DNA of 64,000 nt, from the NCBI GenBank assembly GCA_013076295.1, contig RQOL01000616.1:1736001-1800000 (forward strand), in the 5' to 3' direction. Source of the stretch: Sanderia malayensis. Taxonomy: Eukaryota > Cnidaria > Scyphozoa > Semaeostomeae > Pelagiidae. The translations under genes were made by a program, and so were the position numbers. The notes below the pieces were generated by a model. The model was given only the letters and a program-made list of their open reading frames with translations, was not told the DNA's origin and searched no databases. Of this stretch, positions 34,576 to 44,334 are shown piece after piece. Numbering within the stretch: position 1 is the first letter of the stretch; each line of letters starts with the position of its first letter.

Positions 34576-36218
34576 ACAGTAACTGACAATTTCAAACAAG
34601 GCAAAAACTTCGTAAGTAAAAGTTCACGTAAAACTCCCGACAACGCATTTTTTTATTTTAATTTTACGTTGTTGTCATTATTATTATTTGTATTAGTACA
34701 TTATTGTTATATTACCATTGTTTTATGACAGTTATAAGGTACCTTGTTCAAAATGACCAAGAAAATTAGTTTGGTTGTTATTTCTTTATCGCGGGTTTTT
34801 ATCACGTCTGCTTTGGTCTCTGGTATTACCTAATTTTAACTAACCTTGTTTGGTCCTGTCTGGTTTAGTCCGATCTGATCTCATCTGCTCTGGTCTCATC
34901 TCATCTCATGATCTCATCTCCCATATATTTTTGGGACAATTTCGAAAGGATCGACATTTGATGCTTAGCTTGAAACATTCCCACTTGTCCCATGTAGCAC
35001 GTGTACTGCGTAGCTTAACCACGCAAGTTTTTATGCAAAATTTAGGCCACGGGCTTATCATTCTGGTGTTTTTATTGTCCAGTGATCTATATATGTTTAC
35101 AAAACGTTGCATGTATATCTCGAAGTAAATTTTGTCCGATTTACATCTTTTCAATGACTAATCGCTATTTGAAAATTAGATTTTGTGTGTGAAGCCAAAA
35201 TATTAATTTCACGCTATAAATGGATATTTTTTCAACATTCGAATTTTTGATTTTTGAAGAACAATGCAGCTTGTTGCCAGTCAACTTTTACTGTGATGTT
35301 CTCCAATCCTACTTGGCTACGAGGCTGGCCTCTTACCGGTGCAATTTATCATAAGATATTATTTTATTCAGCTGTTATTTGCTATTTATCCATTGCGAAA
35401 TGATCCCTTTCAAGTGAACCGTGGTTACAAATCAGGGGGACTGCAACACCATTTGTTAGAATATTAAATGCTGTGTGTCCGGCCTTATTCACTTGCTTAA
35501 CACTTGTTATAAAAGTCAATTTCCGGACGCATGACACCCCCTGAAGTTTCAACGCAACTTTTTTTCTTCGCTGTTAAACTGCATGTTATCGACTGCCCTC
35601 GCGGAGTCAGTTGTTAACCCGTTGTTAATGACAACAGTACAAAATGAAGACCTGCTCTTCAACTGCTTAGCGCAATTCAGTTCGGAGCCATGATAACGCT
35701 TTAGTTCAGGACCTTGTCATCTTTTAAAGAGTTCTTGTCGATTATTATCGAATTACGCAACATGAAACTAAACAGCTTTTAACCTTTTTTGCTGCTTAGA
35801 GAACTGGAGATAAAGACATTAATCACGCATTTTTTTCTGTTCTCAAGCCTATTTACTTGGTTTTGGATTGTTGAAACTATACGACGGTAAACTTAATTTT
35901 TAATTACCATTTATTTCGACTTTTAACCAAACGCTTCTAGATATCTATTACTATTAGCTAAATTATTGAAATTGCAAGGTATTTATGTTATAAGAGGCCA
36001 CATTTCAGCTGCAAGGTTTTGATAAATGTTTGTATTGTCTGCAGGGGAAACCAGTTAGTACTAATATTACTGTTTACAACAATTTGGACAATATAAGCGT
36101 GTATTGTAGATCCGTAGATATCCCATTCATTGCAACGTAACAATAAGCAGGTCAGTTGAGTAGTGTGCTGTTGTTTTATTTTATCTGGTTTGCGAGTGAA
36201 TAAATCTAATATAAGGCC
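34576..36218. other. Spacer between TMEM33 and the KCTD gene
   Basis: About 1.6 kb with no supported exon. The segment 34840-34920 is a degenerate TCTGATCTCATC-type simple repeat. Nothing else is recognised. Confidence 0.5.
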
Positions 36219-36947
36219 ATGCAGACATCGAGAATGAACAGCAACCCTCTTGCCAGCGAACATGGTTTGCCTGCTGTAGTTGAATTGAACGTTGGTGGAC
36301 AGCTTTATACGACTTCGCTGACGACTTTGTTGCGCGATCCTGATTCTCTTCTCGCGGCGTTGTTTAGTGGACGCCAGCGGATTCTCAGAGATTCGCGCGG
36401 CCGATTTTTCATTGACCGCGACGGAGTTCTCTTTCGCTATATATTGGATTTCCTCCGCAACTCTCGCGTAACACTTCCAGAGAACTTTACCGAGAAGGAA
36501 CGCCTGCTCGCTGAAGCGGAGTATTTTCAAGTCAAAGGCCTGGTTCGCTCCTTGAAGCAACAAATCGTTAAGAAAGTCAAGGATGAAAAGAAACGCTCTA
36601 GCGGCTATCTTAGTCTGTGCGTGCGCGGAAGCTACGCGTTCGGCCGCGACGGCGTTGCTGATGTAAAATTTCGAAAGCTGCAGAGGATTTTGGTGTGCGG
36701 TAATGTGGCCTTGGCACGCGAAGTTTTCGCTGAATCGTTGAACGAAACGCGAGACCCCGACCGGGACGAAGGTCGATATACAAATCGATTCTTCCTCAAG
36801 CACAGCCACCTAGAAAAGGCTTTTGATCATCTCTTTGAGAACGGCTTTCAGCTTGTGTCTAGTTGCGCCGGTGGAGCGGGCTTTGACCCAGAGAGCGAAG
36901 AAACAAAGTGGAATCACTTCAATGACTACGTGTTCTTCCGAATGTAA
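36219..36947 (+). CDS. KCTD8/12/16-like BTB-domain protein, single exon, 242 aa
   Basis: KCTD8, KCTD12 and KCTD16 are cytosolic auxiliary subunits of GABA-B receptors; their T1/BTB domain forms oligomers and binds the receptor tail. Residues about 19-117 form the BTB/T1 domain (VVELNVGGQLYTTSLTTL, LFSGRQRILRDSRGRFFIDR, FRYILDFLRN). Residues about 128-241 match the H1 domain shared by these three paralogues (GYLSLCVRGSYAFGRDG, ADVKFRKLQRILVCG, LNETRDPDRDEGRYTNRF, DYVFFRM). It is shorter than human KCTD12 (325 aa), lacking the linker between the domains. It has no introns and is locally GC-richer than its surroundings. A likely polyadenylation signal AATAAA is near 37468. Which vertebrate paralogue is closest cannot be decided, so it may be the single pre-duplication gene. 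Confidence 0.93.
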   Translation: MQTSRMNSNPLASEHGLPAVVELNVGGQLYTTSLTTLLRDPDSLLAALFSGRQRILRDSRGRFFIDRDGVLFRYILDFLRNSRVTLPENFTEKERLLAEAEYFQVKGLVRSLKQQIVKKVKDEKKRSSGYLSLCVRGSYAFGRDGVADVKFRKLQRILVCGNVALAREVFAESLNETRDPDRDEGRYTNRFFLKHSHLEKAFDHLFENGFQLVSSCAGGAGFDPESEETKWNHFNDYVFFRM

Positions 36948-37351
36948 ACAAACCAGCGGACGTTATACGGTACTTTCGTTTACATTATCATTCCTGAAAG
37001 CCTAAATATTCGTTAATATTGAATATTGACATTGTAAATTTAAAAATTGATATGAGTAATAAGAATATAACTGTTCTATTAACACCTAAAAAGTTCCCTT
37101 TTCTGAATCTAGAGTTTACGTGAGAGAAAACGTGTTAGGCCTTTTCTTTCTGAGTTCTCTTTAATTACGAGCGCAGCGCGGTGATAATTGTTACAGGGGG
37201 GCAAATAACAAACTTCACAGATTAGATTCCTGAAAAACTCTTATACGATTTTTGTGTCATAAAAACTAAGTAATACGAAACTTTATTACAGCTTTAACGA
37301 GTTATTTAATAATTTTATTCATAAATAGATTAACTTGTAAGGAAGGTGTTT

Positions 37352-37438
37352 TGATGTTTTTACAGTGAGGTGCTCAATAGTGATGCTTTTATAATGAGGT
37401 GCTCAATAGTGATGTTGTTATAGTGAGGTGCTCAATAG
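37352..37438 (+). repeat. Three tandem 29-bp units
   Basis: TGATGNNNTTANAGTGAGGT followed by GCTCAATAG repeats three times with few changes. It lies about 400 bp after the KCTD stop, probably in or near its 3' untranslated region. Confidence 0.9.
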
Positions 37439-38127
37439 TTATAACATTGCCAAATTAGGTCGCGATCAATAAAGTATTTTACACCCTGAATAAAATATAA
37501 CGTGCGCTGATAAATTTGAGCAGGTTAAAGTCAACACTTCATTCAGACTATGTGTAAAAGAGATTGCGCCCTGTTTGCCAACATCTGGATCTGTGCTAAG
37601 TTCATATGTTTGTCAAATGCACAAAGAAGCTCTCGACATCAGGCCTCGACAAACAATTCCCTTTCTCTCTGCTTGTCATTGCAAAGAAATGATAAAGAAA
37701 TAGATAACATAATAAACGTATTGTGACCTTTTAAGCCTTGTTTTAATTTGTGATATATGTATAAAGACACATGCAAGGGAATTTAATATTCAGTTTTCTA
37801 TGTTTTTTAAATGAATACTAGAGCGAATGCAATTTGATGTCCTCGTGTGCATGTATAACTGCTGTTTTGATTTTGTGCGCCATATTTAATTGTAAATTTT
37901 GTTTCGCTTTTAAAAATTCAAATGTGATTAAAGCAATATCTATGTGGGTGGAGTATATACGGGTTTTATTAACTCTGGCAAACTAATTTTATTTCTAAAT
38001 CCTCTGAAATCTTCAAGCCTCACGTTGGTTGATTTTGTTGTTGTTTAAAACATTTCAAAACCAGATGTTAGATTATAAGGTATTAAAGAAACTTTTGTAT
38101 ATCCCATCGCCAAATTTCAAGATTTGG

Positions 38128-38244
38128 CCGAGATAGTTGTAACCTTAGCGATATTTTATCTAACAGATAAAGTATAAGTTGTATAAGTTGTATATTTTAT
38201 CTGTTAGATTAGATAAAATATCGCTAAGGTTACAACTATCTCGG
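38128..38244. repeat. 117-bp near-perfect palindrome
   Basis: Arms of about 45 bp beginning CCGAGATAGTTGTAACCTTA and ending in its reverse complement. The AT-rich centre has GTATAAGTTGTATAAGTTG. It abuts the MITE that starts at 38278. Confidence 0.85.
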
Positions 38245-38277
38245 TATACTCGGTATAAATTAAAGTTTGATAAAATC

Positions 38278-38767
38278 ATAGAGATAGGATATAAGATAAT
38301 CTAGAGTGCTAACTGCCGATACTCCCTCTGTATAGCGGGTGAAGCAAAAATTTCTAGCCAGCCACCCTCTAGCAAAATGGCGGACAAAACTCCACAGCTA
38401 GAACTTCACATTTTGAAGTCAAAGTACATTGATACTTTCAATTAAAAACCTCAAAGAAACATTCTAATTTTTAAAACATTATGTTATATTCATTATACTG
38501 AAAGTTCATGGTTGTTTTTACAATATTATTACAATTTACAAACTTTAATGCAATTTGTAATGGCACGAATTGTTAGGCCTAGATATCTCTTGGAGGGTGA
38601 ATACTTGTATCCCTGTGCTCAAACACTTTGAAAATCTTGCGTCCCTGTGCGCAGTCACAGGGTTTCGAAGTACCAAGTGGTAAAAAAATGGCCGCCATTG
38701 GAGGATTTTTGGCGTCTGGAGGATGAGCCTCGTTCGCACTCTAGATTATCTTATATCCTATCTCTAT
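38278..38767. mobile_element. MITE with ATAGAGATAGGATATAAG ends (copy 1)
   Basis: The ends ATAGAGATAGGATATAAGAT and their reverse complement match for about 32 bp. The left half contains CAAAATGGCGGACAAA, and the right half has AATGGCCGCCATTGG. The left half is matched in reverse orientation at about 53270-53493 in INTU intron 15. Confidence 0.85.
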
Positions 38768-41261
38768 GGATAAAATTGGCTTTAAGAATCTAATTTTTAG
38801 CCGGACATTTTCGATGAATTGGAAAAGTGATTAAACAAGAATAACCTGTTTTGTTGAGTTAGCATTTAGAAGTTAGCCAACCAAATTGCAATATAATGTC
38901 ACGTGCTTAGATTACTGAATTTTGATTGGAAGATTTCTGCTCGTAAATAGAGAGGCACGTTAGTCTGATGAATGAAATATGAAAGATTTTTATTGACCAA
39001 GCTTTCTCTGTTTATTATCATTGGACCACATTGGTCCAAATGATTGTTGTTCGGTCTTCAGGGACTGGCTTTTTCGTGTGAAATGCTAAGTGAAACTTCT
39101 TCTCAAACATTTCTTGACAAAAGGTCTTCAAATTACAATATTTTACGTCAACAGCCCAACCAAAACAACTCAACTCGTCCTAACTTTGGTATGGAAGTTT
39201 CTGGTGTTTGTCCTGTGTGCATGAAGTCTTGCTATGTTTCGATACTGGTTGAAATTTCGAGAAAAAAACTGATTATTTTGACTGAAATTTGTTGAGTTGC
39301 CTTTGAGTCGTGAATATGAACCTTTGTGAGTTGTTTGGGCAGACATGACATCTTTCTATGAAGTTGAATCGCATCTCATTATTGTTAGTTTGTGTGGAGA
39401 TATTATGGACCACGTTTTGGTCTTTCTTTTGTGCTCCATCGTATCAGGTTTCCTTTGTCACCATGCCGTAAATGGTAGCTATATGGGAAAGAATGCGACA
39501 AATCTTTTCCAACTTCAAATTTTTATGAAAAGTGGACTCGTTCTGCTTATTGGCCTGAGTAGGCGAGGCGCAAGTTGCTGGCTGCAAAGGAATTGAAGAG
39601 TTTACGAAGATGAAAGGTAAGTTACAATACAGTTATATACACAGGCAAATTTATTTTATGGTTTCGCTACTCTTGTATACTAAATTTATAAATAAAACAA
39701 AATTTAACATGGGTGCAATGCGAATACAATAAATTTTAAACAATTACATTGAACATTTGTGACAAATGTTTTCACTCCGCCCCCCCCATGGGACTGAAGG
39801 AAATTCTGACCTTTTACGATAGGCTTTCCGGCAAAATTTTCGAAGAATAGTTTAATAACAAGCCATCTTGCTTTTGAAAACCTGGAAATTCTTCTTTTCT
39901 TAAACATTTGCTTTTATCATTACTATGACTTTTATTCTATAATCATTGCCATTATCATATGTATTATTTTATTGATATTATCATACATACCCGTATTTTT
40001 ATTTTGCTTTGATACATAAATAAATATAGGGCAAAATAACAGTTTCATAATAATAATATTAATAATAACAGTAATATAATAATGAATAACAATAATATCT
40101 TACAAAATTCACGAATTTATGATGTGAAAATTAAGACCTTGTGGTGAAACACCCACAATTTGTCCTGCTAGTCGTAACAGGTCGTGATGTAATGCTTGAA
40201 ACGCAGCAGGTTGCAGTGCAGTGTTTCATTCAATTTCAAATCTCAACTGTTTCAATCAAAGCTCTTCACAATTCTTCCCGATTGAGAGTGGCCGCCCCAA
40301 GGTGGTTTCAATTAAATGGTACTCTTCAAGTTTTGGGCTGTAGCTAATTGTTATACTCAGTGGTAAGTTGGTGACTAAAAGCTGTACCTATAATCTGCTT
40401 TGTATACAGTGATAAAGGGCCTTGCAAAAACTGGAATTTAAATACAACCTCTGAAAGATTAAACCACATTTATTGTAGTTGTTACTTTTAAATCAAATTT
40501 CAGAGTTGATAGCTTGAAAATTTGACAACATCCATACTTGAATTACAGAAATCATAAATTCAAAATAAAAAACATGATTTTTTCGTTTCATAATCACTAA
40601 ATATTGACGTGCAAATTGTGGTATAAACGGTCAATTCCACCTCGGTTTCAGAAGTGGCCAATTAAATATCTTGCAAGGAGATATCAGGCTATGATCATTA
40701 AATTAAATACAGTTAAGTTGGCGTTAAATTTTCGTGCCAGATACACGTTTTTTGTTTTTGATGTAAATTTTTGAGACATAAAGAACAAATGTTTTGCAAC
40801 AGTTAAGTACATAGGCCCATTTTAAGAAAGATTTATTTCCTCGTAATCCAATATGATTTTCTCATGCAGTGCACAGTTTCAATATTTTGTCTCATATTTA
40901 TCGCAGCGATATGTCTATATCTTCATGTTTTTGAACCTTTTATCATTCTGGAAAAATTATTTTGGAAACGCAGATTAAATTATTTAAAAGTTATCTTTTA
41001 ACCTGTATAAAAGAAAACGAATAAGTCTATTTGTTTCGAATATAAATATGTCTTTACGTGGGGTTTTATTGGTCGCAACAACAGCTACTAACACAGTGTT
41101 GTCTTCCAAGTAATTCGATCTGCCTATCAGGCCATGTCGGATCAAAGTTTTTAGTGACGCGACAATGAAACAGATCCTTATCCCTTTTATTTTATTGGCG
41201 TTTGGATTGCCGTTACCATGCTATCATGAATGAATGCACTGCTTTTCAGAAATGCCACATA

Positions 41262-43610
41262 ATGCCGGCGAAGGAAGGGAGCAGCAGTAGCCGACGAGTG
41301 AAGCGACAAGCCTTGGCTCGAACTCAATCCAATATGACCAAGAAGCGTGTATCAAGCAGCAGATGGCCCAAGTGTCAATCGAAGGTTACCATCGGAAAGC
41401 GAAAATATAAAAGGTCAGTCTTCGTTAGCTATTTATAATGTTAAGCTTTTGTAATTTTTTTCTATTTTTTCTTTATAATAAGAGGCCAATACTAAAAAAA
41501 AAAGAAAACCGTAAGAAATGCGGTAGTCGAGACAAAAAACTTTGGGAACATATCTAATTTTGAAAATATGCAAAAATCCAGAATTCATATTCTTTTATTG
41601 AAAACTTTGGTTGGTTCGCTCGAAACTTGATTCTTTTGTTATCATTTTGTTCGTCGTTTTTTTCACATTAAGAAACCCTAAGAAAATCTTATAAGAAACT
41701 TGAGTTCTACAATATTCTGATGCCTCAAGAAACTGGAGTGGAGACCGGTAACCAAAAGAGACATATTTACCAAGGTAATACCAATAAGAAAATTTTAAAA
41801 GACAATACCAATGAATAATTACGACAAATCCAAGTCGAAACTTAGATCAACATTTAGTACTAGTAACCCGAACTCAAACATTACAATCTTTTTCAAATAA
41901 AAATTCACAAAATTATTGATACACACTTTTTTTTATAAGAATACCTTTAACTTATGCTGAGTTTTAAATTTCCATTTTCTGGCAATTTTGAGCCTCAATA
42001 TTCTTATAGACTATATTCTTATAAAGAATTGTGTATTCACGGAGGCCATGCACAAACTAAAGCCAAAGGACTCTTTAAAAATTGAAGCTTTACAATTTCT
42101 TAATTCTTATTAATTTGATAATAACTTAACTTGCCTTATACAAATGCTTCTTACATTTTTGGCCACCCCAGTCCTAGTTTTTTATTGTCCAGTTTCTTAT
42201 ATAGAGACGTCGCAGTGTCCAATAGCTTGACTCATTTTATTGTGTTCCTTGGTGGTTAATCACACGGGAACGCCCAATATCTATTTCTTTGAAACATTTC
42301 CAAACACATATATCATCTCTTGTCGCTTCGACATGTTGGGCTAGCCTTATTGTGACACTGGTCTAATATATCACGTCTTAAATTATGTTTTCAAAAGTCC
42401 CATTTATCGTAAAGATTGAAAATTTTTGGCACCAAAAGATGGAATAAATCTACATCATTTCCTTATTTTGTGTTCAACTACTGTTGTACTCGAACTCGTG
42501 CGATTGAGGCTCGAACCCGTACCGGGAACTTTTAATTAGTAGAAAGATACTTTAATGCTTAGCTCTAGGGGAGAAATTAAGGAATGATTTTCAGCTCGAA
42601 ATTGTTTGAGAATCGAAGTTTTTTGGATTTGCTGTGTATTTTTCTCGTAAATTACCGATCTTTAGCGCTAACAGAGATCTCCCCTTGACCTTCAATCCTC
42701 CGTATACAGATTCCTAATTTCCAGGTTCCGGATATTATCTGTTTGCATTTAGGGCAAATGGTGTGCATCATGGCTGGGCCCTCTGGCCACAGTGTAGGTA
42801 ATCCATTTGTGACCCTGACTCACCCTACTGAACTTCGTTATTAACTGTATTAGGCACAATTATCCTCAGGCTAAACACTATTGTTAATGATTTCGTTGAG
42901 TTTGAAGAAAAGTAATTTTGACCAAACAAATCTGACAACAGTACCCAAACGGAGCATGGACAAAGAGAATAACATCAAAAGCAGAAAAAATGTGAAACGA
43001 TGGTTTGGGAGATCGTTTCGAGGGAGGGACGCTCTGGCTTTAATGAAAACAATTCACGTTTGCAGTCTTAAGAACGTCTTGTGGTGAGTTTCAGACCATG
43101 TAAATGCAATTTAGAAACTATATATGTGATATCTGAAAGTCTGATATCTAGCGACAATGTCTTGCATAGAACATCAATGTTTGTTGTGGACTCCTTGAAC
43201 TATTCTTTAGCTCTTTTCTCCTCTTTGCTCTATACAGTATAAACGTTATATTTTTTACGAACCTTGGTTCAGAATTCACTGTACTGAAAGTTCCTTAATT
43301 TAGCACTGTAATTTTGGCGTTTTTAGTGCCAGTATTTATAATTATGAAGAACATTTGACTAGTAGCAAAATCGAATCGACATCAACAGCTGCAGTTAAAG
43401 AAGTTTTTAATAATAACTTATCTCTCTTCTGTTGTGTTTTGTTGTCATTTTCCAACGCCCATGCCTTCTTTTCCGTGATTTCAGAAGCCCGCAGAATGTT
43501 CAATGCTCAAAGGTCGAGCAGAAAGCCACTCCCCTTCAACGTGCGCTCGATTTTCATCAATCAATCGAGATTATGTTCACGTGTTTTATTTCCATTCAGT
43601 AATCAATTAA
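41262..43610 (+). CDS. Tentative four-exon gene, basic protein of unknown function (178 aa)
   Basis: I do not recognise this protein. Proposed exons: 41262-41413 (donor AAG/GTCAGT), 42901-43083 (donor GTG/GTGAGT), 43327-43402 (acceptor TTTTTAG) and 43485-43610 (acceptor TTTCCGTGATTTCAG). The phases join and give 537 nt ending in TAA. The first two exons are strongly basic (SSSSRRVKRQALARTQ, MTKKRVSSSRWPK, NIKSRKNVKRWFGRSFRGRD), suggesting a nuclear or nucleic-acid-associated protein. The last two are neutral. An in-frame upstream ATG exists at 41226. The donor at 43403 (GTTTTT) and the acceptor at 42899-42900 are weak. It ends about 720 bp before INTU and is not part of it, because INTU has its own start with an upstream in-frame stop. 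The main doubt is that it could be chance open frame. Confidence 0.35.
41921..42034. mobile_element. Small MITE of the TACAC...GTGTA family
   Basis: ACACACTTTTTTTTATAAGA at the left and ATTCTTATAAAGAATTGTGT at the right are inverted repeats, and the centre has GAGCCTCAATATTCTTAT. The internal motif matches the element at 16287-16709. It sits in the first intron of the tentative gene at 41262. Confidence 0.7.
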
Positions 43611-44334
43611 ATTTTGAATAGATATTTCATATTTATTACCCTCTTTGTAATGTCGTAAGTGAGCTTCTTAGTGGTGTGGGCATGATTTAATTGCAGGGCT
43701 TGCGGAGGAACTGCTGCGTAGGAGCACTTGAGTGGCTACGTCATATCCAAGTTGTTGTACTTATAAACGCTCTACCAAGCCTCTGGGCGGGGATGCTTAT
43801 TTACTCTTTTTGGTTCAAGAAAGGGGGGTTTATGGAGAGGGTGCTAAATAGTGTTATGTACGGTAATATAATCTCAAAGCCTTTATACAAAATATTCTTC
43901 ACGTTTTTAGTTCTAATTGAATTGTACTGTATAGCTGTACAGTATTTCTTCTGTTTATAGCTTCGTTTCAGAACAGTTTTAAAGCTCTTTATTTCTTGTA
44001 AATGCCTCTACGACTATTGCTCCGTCTAAACCTCGAATAGCTTAACAAACCTCTGGGTGCTCATGAAGTTTATTATGTTTGCGTTTGGAGTTGGAGAGAA
44101 CGCGACTTGAGCACCCTGTGTGTTTAACCCCCTGGTGCTGGCTCAGCTCTGGAGACCCCGTGCACAGTGCTCACTGTTTTGGTTGATTTATGCTAATCAG
44201 GTAATTAAGAACCTCATTTATCAAAATGGCCGCCGAGAGAGAGTTTCGTATTACTAACATCCTTGTTGGAAAAGTGGATTTTTTGTGCCTTTAAGCCTTC
44301 GTTCGAGCTGTAGATTTTGTAGCAGGGTTCAGAT
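43611..44334 (+). promoter_or_regulatory. INTU upstream region with YY1-like site and short upstream ORF
   Basis: CAAAATGGCCGCC at 44222-44234 matches a YY1 site in the form found just downstream of start sites of housekeeping genes. Its ATG opens a 22-codon upstream reading frame (44226-44294) that ends 40 bp before the INTU start codon. No TATA box is evident. The rest of the 720 bp is unremarkable. Confidence 0.4.

Larger units (their letters stand above)
36948..41261. other. Non-coding spacer with several repeats
   Basis: About 4.3 kb. It contains a 29-bp tandem triplet, a 117-bp palindrome and a 490-bp MITE (listed separately). Open frames at 39044-39295 and 39345-39596 (+) have no splice context or recognisable motif. 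AT-rich simple sequence lies at 39910-40110. Confidence 0.5.

Noticed and set aside
35988..36809. 273-aa minus-strand frame
   Set aside because: Antisense shadow of the clearly conserved KCTD coding exon.
39044..39596. Two consecutive 83-aa plus-strand frames
   Set aside because: No family resemblance, no splice signals linking them and no conserved motif.
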